From assembly GCF_016908515.1 (NCBI RefSeq), contig NZ_JAFBEA010000015.1, positions 1-64,000 on the forward strand: a stretch of 64,000 bases of DNA, in the 5' to 3' direction. Source of the stretch: Virgibacillus halotolerans (lineage in GTDB: Bacteria; Bacillota; Bacilli; Bacillales; Amphibacillaceae). A model generated the notes under the pieces. It saw only the letters and a program-made list of their open reading frames with translations, did not search any database and was not told the origin of the DNA. Shown in pieces: positions 46,201-54,091 of the stretch. The position numbers were made by a program, and so were the translations under genes. Numbering within the stretch: position 1 is the stretch's first letter; each line of letters starts with the position of its first letter.

Positions 46201-46478
46201 ATGAAGCATATAGTCAAAAAAAGGCAGAAAAACCAAGAAGGTCACTCGGCTCTTATGGCCCCCCATTCAAGTAAGATGTCTGCTCCAGGTAGTCGCTTTC
46301 CGCGGGCACGGCCTCAGTCTCCTCAAGAAAACCACTCTGCGGGGTCTTCGGACACGTGCTTTCCCGCTGGAGTCGACTACCTTCCGCGACCATCCATGAT
46401 AATCTAAGGTAACCTTCCTCTCTAAAAGAAAGGTGCAACAAGGACTAGATCCCCCTTCGTTTATACTTTATTATCCTA
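46201..46478 (-). repeat. Composite intergenic repeat with family A stem-loop
   Basis: The stem-loop core is in reverse orientation (GCTTTCCGCGGGCACGGCC ... CTGCGGGGTCTTCGG ... TTTCCCGCTGGAGTC). Its arms are AGGTAGTCG (46287-46295) and CGACTACCT (46374-46382), a perfect 9-bp stem unlike those of other copies. The block 46366-46428 is almost identical to 14349-14410. The end (46443-46470) carries the CTAGATCCCCC...TTTATACTT tail. Confidence 0.65.
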
Positions 46479-46512
46479 AAAAAAAGAGACGAGCAGCTGC
46501 TCGTCTCTCATT
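46479..46512 (-). terminator. Terminator after ykwD
   Basis: GAGACGAGCAG (46486-46496) and CTGCTCGTCTC (46497-46507) are exact complements without spacer; about four central bases must form the loop. On the minus strand a run of eight T follows. Confidence 0.88.
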
Positions 46513-46521
46513 ATCTATTCC

Positions 46522-47325
46522 TTATTTGCCAATGAATTGTTGTGTCCAATGGTTTCCTTGTTCCACATATCCTACACCAATATGTGTAAAGCTACCATTT
46601 AAAATATTCTCGCGGTGTCCCTCACTGTTCATCCAGCCATCTACAACCTCTGCAGGTGTACGTTGCCCTTTGGCAATGTTCTCTCCTGCTGTACTATATG
46701 AGATACCATATTGCTTCATCATATCAAATGGCGAACCATATGTAGGGCTATTATGGTCAAAGTAGTTGTTTGTCGCCATATCTTTCGATTTTTCACGTGC
46801 TACCTTACTTAGTTCAGCGTCAACTTCTAGCGGATCAAGACCTTGTTTTTCTCTTTCCTGGTTGGTTAAGTCGACAACTTCTTGTTCAAATTGACTAATA
46901 TCTTGTGATTCTGTTTGCTTTTGTTCTTTCTGTTCTTGTTCTTGAGCTGGTTGTTGTACAGGAGCCTCTTTTTGTTCAGTTTGTTCCTGCTTAGCAGGCT
47001 GCTCATTTTTCATTGGTTCTGGTTGTGCCTGCTGTTCCGGTTGTTCTGCTGTTTCAGCATTAGGCTGTTCTTTTTGCTCTGGTTGCGGATTATTCTCACT
47101 CGATTTTTTCCAATCGATTTGGAATTTGCCTAAACAATCATTTAATAGATTGTTTATCTGATCCTCTGAAATATTCCCAGACTGACCACCCACAGAATAA
47201 AAGACTTTATATGACTGAACATGTGATGGTTCAGCTTTTGCTGACGCATCTACAGGGGATTGAAAAGCTCCACCTACTAATAAAGCAGTTGATAACGCCG
47301 TGACGATACCTATTTTGTTAAACAT
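46522..47325 (-). CDS. ykwD: Secreted CAP/SCP-domain protein, YkwD-like
   Basis: A 267-residue secreted protein. Signal peptide (about 4-27, ending VDASA), a short N-terminal part with a single cysteine, a Gln/Glu/Pro-rich linker (about 62-130; many EQ/QP pairs) and a C-terminal CAP domain (about 145-267) with LTNQEREKQGLDPLEVD, the histidine in NNYFDHNSPTYGSPF, TAGENIAKGQRTPAE and GHRENILNGSFTHIGVG. CAP proteins of Bacillus spores or walls have no proven activity. ATG at 47325 follows AAAGGAGAG. Confidence 0.87.
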   Translation of the reverse strand: MFNKIGIVTALSTALLVGGAFQSPVDASAKAEPSHVQSYKVFYSVGGQSGNISEDQINNLLNDCLGKFQIDWKKSSENNPQPEQKEQPNAETAEQPEQQAQPEPMKNEQPAKQEQTEQKEAPVQQPAQEQEQKEQKQTESQDISQFEQEVVDLTNQEREKQGLDPLEVDAELSKVAREKSKDMATNNYFDHNSPTYGSPFDMMKQYGISYSTAGENIAKGQRTPAEVVDGWMNSEGHRENILNGSFTHIGVGYVEQGNHWTQQFIGK

Positions 47326-47589
47326 GTTGTTACACTCTCCTTTGGTTTTTTTGTTTTGCAAAATTATCATAGCACGTGTTTTTTGTAATAATTATGGCAT
47401 GCTTTACCAATCTAGATCCACAGACCTCTTTTCACTGTGAAAATATGAAAAAACCTTATCTATTAAACATGTTTAGAAAAGGCTGAAACAGGGTATATAG
47501 GAAAAAGCTCCATCTACTGGTAATAAATGCATAGAAATTACTATTGACAGCATTATTTTTGAAGGACTTTTGTTACAAAGAAGCAAATT

Positions 47590-47629
47590 TGTAACTGAAT
47601 TGTTACTTGCCTTTTCATAGGTGTATGCT
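47590..47629 (+). promoter_or_regulatory. WalR box and candidate mreBH promoter
   Basis: TGTAAC-N5-TGTTAC at 47590-47606 fits the WalR (YycF) consensus TGTWAH-N5-TGTWAH. Its second half overlaps a -35-like TTGTTA (47600-47605), followed after 18 bases by TATGCT (47624-47629). Transcription would run toward mreBH with a leader of about 300 bases. Further TGTTAC half-sites occur at 47573 and 47677. Confidence 0.5.
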
Positions 47630-47766
47630 TTATTTTTAACAATAGCAAGCTCACAAATTGATCTCAATTAATAAGGTAGTGTTACAACAATATACCAAAT
47701 TATGTATCTTGTATAACTACCCCCAAAAAATCACAAAAAAATAGAATTGCTTTAAGGAATACTGAA

Positions 47767-47897
47767 TTCAAATGGGGTTTCGACGCACAAAACGTCGTCA
47801 AATTAGTCCACTAGCCATTTGAAACTTAACTGTACTTATATTCGAAGCTTGGCGGCACTCTCATCTGCTTTTAAAAGGCAGGTGTATTCGTAACGCC
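47767..47897 (+). ncRNA. Structured leader upstream of mreBH
   Basis: Two stem-loops precede the gene. First: TTCAAATGG (47767-47775) with CCATTTGAA (47815-47823), perfect 9 bp, enclosing CGACG/CGTCG (47781-47797). Second: GGCG (47851-47854) with CGCC (47894-47897), enclosing CATCTGC (47862-47868) and GCAGGTG (47878-47884). No T-run follows, so these are not terminators. I do not recognise a known riboswitch. The region 47640-47760 shows nothing else. Confidence 0.45.
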
Positions 47898-47941
47898 GTT
47901 GAGATAGATAGAAATTTGTCATCATTGGAGGATCTTAAAAA

Positions 47942-48949
47942 ATGTTTTCTACTGCAGAAATTGGTATCGATTTAGGTACTGCAAATATACTTATATATTC
48001 AAAAACAAAAGGAATTGTTTTAAATGAGCCGAGTGTTGTGGCTATTGATGTTAATACAAAGCAAGTAATTGCGGTTGGTACAGAAGCGAAAGAAATGATC
48101 GGAAAGACACCACAAAACATTGTTCCCATACGTCCTTTACGGGATGGCGTGATTGCTGACTATGATGTTACAGCACAAATGTTGAAGGCCGTTTTAAAAA
48201 AGGTAAGTAAAACAATTGGTTCATCTATGAGAAAACCGGTTGTAGTCGTGTGCACCCCGTCAGGAAGTACTTCCGTAGAACGACGTGCGATTCATAATGC
48301 TGTAACAAGCTATGGTGCAAAACAGGTTCACCTTATCGAAGAACCCGTTGCAGCGGCAATTGGAGCGGATTTACCGGTGGAAGAACCTGTCGCAAATGTT
48401 GTTGTCGATATCGGTGGCGGCACGTCAGAAGTAGGTATTATTTCATTTGGTGGTATCGTATCGTGCAATTCTGTGCGTGTTGGTGGCGACCAGATGGATG
48501 AAGAGATTATTCAATATATCCGAAAAAATTATAATATTTTAGTTGGGGAACGCACCGCGGAAAATATTAAAATAGAAATCGGCTATGCCAACGCTGATCA
48601 TAAAGAAGCATCCATGGAAGTGCGTGGACGTGACATGGTTTCAGGTTTGCCAAAGACAGTTACTGTTACATCGACAGAAATTCATACTGCTTTAAAAGAA
48701 TCACTCGCTAAAATATTAGAAGCCATCCGTGCTACATTAGAAAATTGTCCACCTGAATTAAGTGGTGATATTGTCGATCACGGAATTGTTTTAACAGGTG
48801 GCAGTTCTCTTTTAAATGGAATGCAGGAATGGCTGGCAAATGAAATTATCGTCCCCGTTCACCTTGCTCCTAATCCACTTGAGTCCGTTGCAATTGGAAC
48901 AGGAAGAGCGCTGAAGATGATTAACAAGCTACAAAAGGCAGCAAAATAG
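47942..48949 (+). CDS. mreBH: Rod-shape actin homologue MreBH
   Basis: Cytoskeletal protein that forms membrane-bound filaments and directs lateral wall synthesis; in B. subtilis MreBH guides the LytE endopeptidase. The 335-residue product opens [16 protein letters not shown] (phosphate 1), has [43 protein letters not shown] (phosphate 2) and [10 protein letters not shown] (adenosine), and agrees with MreBH rather than MreB or Mbl in its start MFSTAEIG. It has no mreCD neighbours. GGAGGATC precedes the ATG. A WalR box and structured leader lie upstream. Confidence 0.9.
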   Translation: MFSTAEIGIDLGTANILIYSKTKGIVLNEPSVVAIDVNTKQVIAVGTEAKEMIGKTPQNIVPIRPLRDGVIADYDVTAQMLKAVLKKVSKTIGSSMRKPVVVVCTPSGSTSVERRAIHNAVTSYGAKQVHLIEEPVAAAIGADLPVEEPVANVVVDIGGGTSEVGIISFGGIVSCNSVRVGGDQMDEEIIQYIRKNYNILVGERTAENIKIEIGYANADHKEASMEVRGRDMVSGLPKTVTVTSTEIHTALKESLAKILEAIRATLENCPPELSGDIVDHGIVLTGGSSLLNGMQEWLANEIIVPVHLAPNPLESVAIGTGRALKMINKLQKAAK

Positions 48950-49054
48950 ATTGATAGCCCTATAGCTCATGCAGCCCAATTAGCATGGGTTATTTGGGGT
49001 GTTTGACCATAGTTTTGTGTAATTCTCCCATTCTCCCCTTTTAATCGCATCAGC

Positions 49055-49098
49055 GTGAAAAATTTCCCTCGATTTATGAAGGATTTTTCACTTTTTAT
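49055..49098 (+). terminator. Probable terminator after mreBH
   Basis: GTGAAAAAT (49055-49063) and ATTTTTCAC (49083-49091) form a 9-bp stem followed by TTTTTAT, about 105 bases after the stop codon. Confidence 0.55.
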
Positions 49099-49137
49099 AT
49101 CGAATGTAGTACGATAAGGGAATATAGGGGGAGAAAA

Positions 49138-49491
49138 ATGTATACAGTAATTTACTTATATCGGGTAGGCAAAAACAATATAAAGACTTTCCTTGAAACG
49201 AATGATAAATTAAAAGAAATATTCTTGGATAACGGTGCATTGGAAGATCAAATTTACCGGGCAGAAGATCTACAGGGGAAGAATGGCTGTCAAGGAATAT
49301 TGGATTTGGTTGAACTAAAGCCGGATGAACAGGTCTTCCTGGGCCAATCTGTCTTCCGCAATCAATCTCACTATGAAGAGGTTTTAGATCGTGTGCAGGA
49401 AAATGAAGAAAACGAGCAATTAATGATGAATTTGACACAGTCTGTTGATGTATCAAAAACTTTTATGGGCACTTTTGTAACACCGGATTAA
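49138..49491 (+). CDS. DUF1428-like small protein
   Basis: A 117-residue soluble protein. It starts MYTVIYLYRVGKNN and has a ferredoxin-like alternation: strand, helix KTFLETNDKLKEIFLDNGAL, strands, then SHYEEVLDRVQENEENEQLM and a final strand around FMGTF. This resembles the YbaA/DUF1428 dimeric alpha-beta barrel but the match is not certain. AGGGGGAG precedes the ATG. No clear functional link to its neighbours. Confidence 0.6.
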   Translation: MYTVIYLYRVGKNNIKTFLETNDKLKEIFLDNGALEDQIYRAEDLQGKNGCQGILDLVELKPDEQVFLGQSVFRNQSHYEEVLDRVQENEENEQLMMNLTQSVDVSKTFMGTFVTPD

Positions 49492-49521
49492 CCAAACGTA
49501 GAAAAGTTTTGACCAAAAACA

Positions 49522-49550
49522 TTTACATATTATTCAGATTATATTATACT
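49522..49550 (+). promoter_or_regulatory. Promoter of the glutarate operon
   Basis: TTTACA (49522-49527) and TATACT (49545-49550) with exactly 17 bases between them. Transcription should start near 49557, giving a leader of about 230 bases before the CoA-transferase gene. Confidence 0.7.
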
Positions 49551-49561
49551 GGAAATAGTGA

Positions 49562-49599
49562 ATCATGTAAAAACGTCACAGCGTTTAATTACACATGAT
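49562..49599 (+). promoter_or_regulatory. Leader hairpin or operator of the glutarate operon
   Basis: ATCATGT (49562-49568) and ACATGAT (49593-49599) enclose AAACG (49571-49575) and CGTTT (49582-49586). It lies exactly at the start of the predicted transcript, so it could be an operator palindrome or the first stem of a leader RNA. Confidence 0.5.
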
Positions 49600-49668
49600 C
49601 AATTTTCAGAATCTATTATACTGCCTAATCTGTTTACAGGTCCAATCCAGATCTGAGTCCACAGGTAT

Positions 49669-49724
49669 AAGCCAGTTCATTTTAAATTACAGACGTCCTG
49701 TAATTTATTTGAACTGGCTTTTTT
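49669..49724 (+). terminator. Strong terminator in the leader of the glutarate operon
   Basis: AAGCCAGTTCA (49669-49679) and TGAACTGGCTT (49710-49720), continued inward by AAATTACAG/CTGTAATTT around a 5-base loop, followed by six T. It lies after the promoter at 49522 and before the first gene, so full expression needs readthrough or antitermination. It could also simply end the gene at 49138-49491, although that stop lies 180 bases upstream with a promoter between. Confidence 0.85.
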
Positions 49725-49789
49725 ATTGCCTGCTCGCCCGACCTTATCAAACAGGAGAAAACAAAAATGCTTTAGAAAGGAGAAAGAAT

Positions 49790-50941
49790 ATGTCTGGTGC
49801 ATTAGAGAATATGAAAGTGCTTGATTTATCCCGCGTCCTTGCTGGTCCGTATTGTTCAATGATTTTAGGTGACCTTGGTGCAGAGGTAATTAAAGTGGAA
49901 GCCCCTGGCGGAAGTGATGAAACGCGAAAATGGGGTCCCCCCTTCCAAAATGACGTTAGCGCCTATTACCTATCTGCAAATCGAAATAAAAAAAGCATCA
50001 CTGTCGATTTGAAATCTGCCGCAGGGATTGAGCTAATTAAAAAGCTTGTAGTTGAAAGCGATGTCATTATTAATAATTTTAAAACCGGTACCATGCAGCG
50101 ATTCGGACTGGATTATGAAACATTAGCCGCGCTTAATCCGGAAATCGTGTATTGCTCAATCACAGGCTTCGGTGAAACTGGACCATATCAGGATATGCCC
50201 GGCTATGATTTTATCATTCAAGCAATGAGTGGGCTTATGAGCATTACTGGGGATGAAACATCCGGTCCGCAAAAAGTGGGTGTCGCGATCACAGATATTT
50301 TGACCGGGTTATACGCATGTATTGGGATTCAAGGTGCGTTGTTGGAGCGAAGCTTATCCGGAAAAGGACAGCAACTGGATATTTCCCTGTACGACACGGC
50401 CGTCAGCTCACTCATTAATATCGGGAGTAATTATTTAATGTCGGGAAAAGTACCAACACCTTTAGGCAACCATCATGCCAATATTGTTCCATACCAAACT
50501 TTCCAAACGTCAGACGGTCAAATGGTAATTGCAGTTGGAAACGATAATCAGTTTAAGGCACTGTCAAAAGTTTTAAGTAAACCCGAATATGGAATTGATG
50601 AACGATTTCAAACAAATCCGGATCGAGTGAAACATCGAGATATACTTGTTCCCTTGCTACAGGAGGTTTTCTCTACCAAACCAACTGCTTACTGGCAGGA
50701 AAAATGCCAAGAAAACAACATACCGTGTGGTCCCATCCAAAATATTGCAGAAGTCGCCAAGGATCCACAACTGCAGGCAAGACATATGTTTATTGATGAT
50801 GAGCACCCTACTGCAGGATCTATCAAAATGATCGGCAGTCCGCTAAAGCTATCCCGTACACCTGTTACAGTCAGGCACCACCCACCTGACCCAGGTGAAC
50901 ATAACGATGAAATACGCAAACACTTAGGTATATCAAAGTAA
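49790..50941 (+). CDS. Class III CoA-transferase (CaiB/BaiF family), proposed glutarate CoA-transferase
   Basis: A 383-residue CoA-transferase. It starts GALENMKVLDLSRVLAGPYC, has VIKVEAPGGSDETRKWGPP and the catalytic Asp in MPGYDFIIQAMSGLM (near 144). The C-terminal half carries PYQTFQTSDGQMVIAVGND. The family includes the mitochondrial succinate/glutarate CoA-transferase SUGCT. Here the next genes are a glutaryl-CoA-dehydrogenase-like enzyme and a semialdehyde dehydrogenase, so glutarate is the most likely acceptor; the donor may be succinyl-CoA. ATG at 49790 follows AAAGGAG. First gene of its operon. Confidence 0.78.
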   Translation: MSGALENMKVLDLSRVLAGPYCSMILGDLGAEVIKVEAPGGSDETRKWGPPFQNDVSAYYLSANRNKKSITVDLKSAAGIELIKKLVVESDVIINNFKTGTMQRFGLDYETLAALNPEIVYCSITGFGETGPYQDMPGYDFIIQAMSGLMSITGDETSGPQKVGVAITDILTGLYACIGIQGALLERSLSGKGQQLDISLYDTAVSSLINIGSNYLMSGKVPTPLGNHHANIVPYQTFQTSDGQMVIAVGNDNQFKALSKVLSKPEYGIDERFQTNPDRVKHRDILVPLLQEVFSTKPTAYWQEKCQENNIPCGPIQNIAEVAKDPQLQARHMFIDDEHPTAGSIKMIGSPLKLSRTPVTVRHHPPDPGEHNDEIRKHLGISK

Positions 50942-50965
50942 ATAAAAAATAAGGAGATGTTATAC

Positions 50966-52153
50966 ATGGATTTTAATTTTACTGAAGAACAGGAAATGCT
51001 ACGTCAAACGGTCAGAAATTTTACAGATAAGGAAATCATGCCAAATATCGCCGACTGGGATCGGAAAGGGAAATTTGATCCCAAGATCCTCACAAGGCTT
51101 GCTGAACTCGGCTTAATGGGCGTTTGTATCCCGGAAGAATATGGTGGTAGCGGCATGGATTATAATGCATTGGCAATTGTTTGTGAGGAACTGGAGCGCG
51201 GAGACACCGCATTCCGTACCGCTGTATCTGTCCACACTGGATTAAACAGTATGTCGATCCTCCAATGGGGAACAGAAGCACAAAAACAGAAATATCTTGT
51301 TCCACAAGCAAAGGGTGAACAAATTGGCGCATTTGGACTGACAGAACCTGGTGCTGGATCTGATGTTGCTGCGCTTCAAACAACGGCAGTAAAAGATGGC
51401 GACCATTATATTTTAAACGGACAAAAAACATGGATTTCATTATGTGACACAGCTGACAACTTCCTTGTTTTTGCCTATACAGACAAAGCAAAAAAACATC
51501 ATGGAATCTCAGCGTTTATCGTTGAAAGAACGTGGGAGGGTTTCTCTTCTAAGGCGACGAAAGGCAAGTTGGGTATTCGCTCCGGTAATACTGGTGAACT
51601 ATTTTTCGATCAGGTAAAAGTGCCAAAAGAAAATCTTGTTGGTGAAGAAGGAGAAGGTTTTAAAATTGCCATGGCCTCATTAGATAATGGTCGCTTTACC
51701 GTTGCAGCAGGCGCTGTCGGGCAAATTATGGCGTGCTTGGAAGCAAGTGTCAACTATTGTCATGAGCGGGAAACTTTTGGTAAATCAATTGGGAAACATC
51801 AGCTCGTCCAGCAAATGATTGCTAAAATGGAAGCCGGATGGCAAATGAGCCGCCTTCTCGTCTACCGTGCAGGGGAATTAAAGAACCAAGGAATACGAAA
51901 CACAAGGGAAACATCTCTTGCCAAATGGCAGGCATGTGACTTTGCCAACCAAGCTGCGAATGATGCTGTACAAGTGCACGGGGCATATGGTTATTCTGAT
52001 GAGTACCCTGTTGAACGTTATCTACGCAATTCAAAGGCTCCCGTCATTTATGAAGGCACAAGAGAAATTCACACTGTCATGCAGGCAGAATACGTATTGG
52101 GCTATCGGAAAGATAAACAACTAGACCGCACACTGCCAGCTTGGGAAAAATAA
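50966..52153 (+). CDS. Acyl-CoA dehydrogenase, proposed glutaryl-CoA dehydrogenase
   Basis: A 395-residue flavoenzyme. FAD/substrate signatures FGLTEPGAGSDVAAL (about 124-138) and TWISLCD, then QVHGAYGYSDEYPVERYLRN (about 333-352) and the catalytic Glu in VIYEGTREIHTVMQAEY (near 361). The EGT.(E/D)IH pattern is shared with glutaryl-CoA dehydrogenases, whereas butyryl-CoA types usually have EIQ. Converting glutaryl-CoA to crotonyl-CoA and CO2 would complete lysine breakdown. No electron-transfer flavoprotein gene lies here. AAGGAGATG precedes ATG at 50966. A different short acyl-CoA remains possible. Confidence 0.78.
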   Translation: MDFNFTEEQEMLRQTVRNFTDKEIMPNIADWDRKGKFDPKILTRLAELGLMGVCIPEEYGGSGMDYNALAIVCEELERGDTAFRTAVSVHTGLNSMSILQWGTEAQKQKYLVPQAKGEQIGAFGLTEPGAGSDVAALQTTAVKDGDHYILNGQKTWISLCDTADNFLVFAYTDKAKKHHGISAFIVERTWEGFSSKATKGKLGIRSGNTGELFFDQVKVPKENLVGEEGEGFKIAMASLDNGRFTVAAGAVGQIMACLEASVNYCHERETFGKSIGKHQLVQQMIAKMEAGWQMSRLLVYRAGELKNQGIRNTRETSLAKWQACDFANQAANDAVQVHGAYGYSDEYPVERYLRNSKAPVIYEGTREIHTVMQAEYVLGYRKDKQLDRTLPAWEK

Positions 52154-52267
52154 TGAACTTATTGTACTACATTATTTTTTGATAAATAAAAAGGACACAT
52201 CGCAAGCCTGTCAATTGAAACGTCTTAGCAAGGTGCGTTATTCTTGTTAGAAGAGGAGGGATTTATC

Positions 52268-53716
52268 TTGTTTGAAAAACGAACAAAAAGTATCTTTATT
52301 GATGGTAAATGGAAAGACATGGATAGTCAAAAAACAGTAACAGTGTACAATCCTGCTACACTTGAGCGCCTCACAGATGTGGCTTATGGTGGGGCAAGTG
52401 AAACCAAATCCGCCATTGAAGCAGCATCCACTGCTTTTCCAGTCTGGAGTGAAATGACTGGACGGGAAAGATCACGTATTTTATACAAAGCTGCTGAGCT
52501 CATGACGGAGGATGCAGATCGTTTAGGGGAAATACTTACATTAGAACAAGGTAAACCATTAAAAGAAGCTGTCGGCGAAGTAAAAGGTGCCGCCGGATTC
52601 TTACTATGGTATGCAGAGGAAGCGAGTCGCGGTTACGGCGAATGGATTCCCTCTTCAACAAAATCCAAACGACTACTTGTCATACCCCGTCCTGTTGGGG
52701 TTATCGGCGCTATCACACCATGGAATTTCCCAGCATCGATGATTACAAGGAAGTTAGGCCCAGCCTTGGCAGCAGGATGTACAGCTGTACTAAAACCTGC
52801 ACCAGAAACACCACTTTCGGCAATTGAAATTGTGAAGATTTTTGCGAAAGCCGGCATGCCAAATGGCGTTGTTAATCTAGTTACTGGTGATGCACAAGCA
52901 ATCGGGAATGAAATGCTCACAAATAAGGATGTGCGGTTGATTACTTTTACAGGATCCACTGCAGTTGGTAAATATTTAATGCGGGAAAGCTCCGAACATG
53001 TGAAAAAGTTATCATTGGAGCTTGGTGGTCATGCACCAAGTATTGTATTTGACGATGCAGATATCGACAAAGCTACGACACTCGTCTTAGGTAGTAAATT
53101 TAGAAATAATGGGCAAACATGTATTTGTACAAACCGCTTATATGTACATGAATCAATTGCCGATGCATTTACATCCATGTTAAAGGATAAAGTAGCCCAA
53201 ATGAAAATTGGCTCCGGTTTAGGTAATGATGTAGAATTGGGACCACTCATTAATGAAAAGGCTTTTGAAAAAGTGCAAGCCCATTTAGATGACGCAGTTA
53301 AAAATGGGGCAAAGGTTGTTTATGGTGGTAGTCAATGGGAGGGGAATCTTGATGGTCATTTCTATCAACCAACCATTCTATCAGGTGCTACCGATAATAT
53401 GCTAATTATGAACGAAGAAACATTTGGACCAATTATTCCTGTACAAACATTTACCGATGAAGATGAAGCATTACGAAAAGCGAATGATACGGATTATGGT
53501 TTGGCGGCATATATTTTCACAGAAAATACCAACCGTGCAATTCGTGCTTCGGAAAAGTTAGAATACGGAATTGTTGGAGTCAATGATGTTTTTCCATCGG
53601 TTCCGGAAGCGCCATTCGGTGGAATCAAACAATCCGGTGTTGGTAAAGAAGGCGGACATCATGGCATGGATGAATTCCTTGAGAAAAAGTTTATATCTGT
53701 CGGGTTGGATGGATAA
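52268..53716 (+). CDS. Aldehyde dehydrogenase, succinate/glutarate semialdehyde type
   Basis: A 482-residue NAD(P)-dependent dehydrogenase of the GabD/DavD class. GAITPWNFPASMITRKLGPALA (about 142-163), catalytic Glu in LSLELGGHAPSIVFDD (near 251), catalytic Cys in NNGQTCICTNR (near 285) and PEAPFGGIKQSGVGKEGG near the end. GabD relatives also oxidise glutarate semialdehyde; third place in an operon with CoA-transferase and glutaryl-CoA-dehydrogenase-like genes supports that substrate. I chose TTG at 52268 (GAGGAGGG upstream); this gives the usual length of about 482. Confidence 0.82.
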   Translation: MFEKRTKSIFIDGKWKDMDSQKTVTVYNPATLERLTDVAYGGASETKSAIEAASTAFPVWSEMTGRERSRILYKAAELMTEDADRLGEILTLEQGKPLKEAVGEVKGAAGFLLWYAEEASRGYGEWIPSSTKSKRLLVIPRPVGVIGAITPWNFPASMITRKLGPALAAGCTAVLKPAPETPLSAIEIVKIFAKAGMPNGVVNLVTGDAQAIGNEMLTNKDVRLITFTGSTAVGKYLMRESSEHVKKLSLELGGHAPSIVFDDADIDKATTLVLGSKFRNNGQTCICTNRLYVHESIADAFTSMLKDKVAQMKIGSGLGNDVELGPLINEKAFEKVQAHLDDAVKNGAKVVYGGSQWEGNLDGHFYQPTILSGATDNMLIMNEETFGPIIPVQTFTDEDEALRKANDTDYGLAAYIFTENTNRAIRASEKLEYGIVGVNDVFPSVPEAPFGGIKQSGVGKEGGHHGMDEFLEKKFISVGLDG

Positions 53717-53750
53717 ATCAATTTTATTTTTGCGTCTGCAAACAAAGCAA

Positions 53751-53786
53751 ATAACCCCTGCCTAAAAATGGTTGGGGTTACTTTTG
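53751..53786. terminator. Terminator between the two convergent lysine/glutarate operons
   Basis: TAACCCC (53752-53758) and GGGGTTA (53774-53780) with inner GCC/GGT pairing; the right arm includes the stop codon of the minus-strand gene. A short T-run follows. Confidence 0.6.
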
Positions 53787-54089
53787 ATGTGCTTCATATT
53801 GCTTGTACAAATCTTTCAAGGCGGAAGCCAATGCGTTGCCTGCTTTACCAAAATAATGGTTTTTAATCTCTTTTGTTGGTGTTTCAATGCCATCCCGTAG
53901 ACTGTAACCCCTTAGCAGTTGCTGGACAAATTCTCTGCCGTGCAGCGTCGCAAGCGTACAGCTTGCATTCACAATGACGCCATACTTTTTATCAATTTCT
54001 GCGGTGATCGTTAACGTTTCATACATATTCTGCGCCGCCATGCCAGACGGTAATCTGGCGTGTCCAGCAATAAAAACAGTATTCATCAT
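53778..54089 (-). CDS. DUF3870 domain protein
   Basis: A 103-residue soluble protein of the DUF3870 family: FIAGHARLPSGMAAQNMYET (about 6-25), VIVNASCTLATLHGREFVQQLLRG (about 38-61) with a conserved Cys-Thr, and GIETPTKEIKNHYFGKAGNAL. Function unknown; family members are often next to catabolic regulators. Its ATG lies 2 bases after the IclR gene, so synthesis is coupled. As last gene of the lysine operon it may bind a pathway intermediate or damaged metabolite; this is speculation. Confidence 0.75.
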   Translation of the reverse strand: MMNTVFIAGHARLPSGMAAQNMYETLTITAEIDKKYGVIVNASCTLATLHGREFVQQLLRGYSLRDGIETPTKEIKNHYFGKAGNALASALKDLYKQYEAHQK

Positions 54090-54091
54090 GA

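Noticed and set aside
47719-47724. ACCCCC as a SigI -35 for mreBH
   Set aside because: No CGAA-type -10 follows at a suitable distance, so a SigI promoter cannot be supported.
49551-49725. T-box or known riboswitch in the glutarate leader
   Set aside because: No AGGGTGG-type T-box core and no motif of purine, SAM, TPP, lysine or GEMM classes could be seen.
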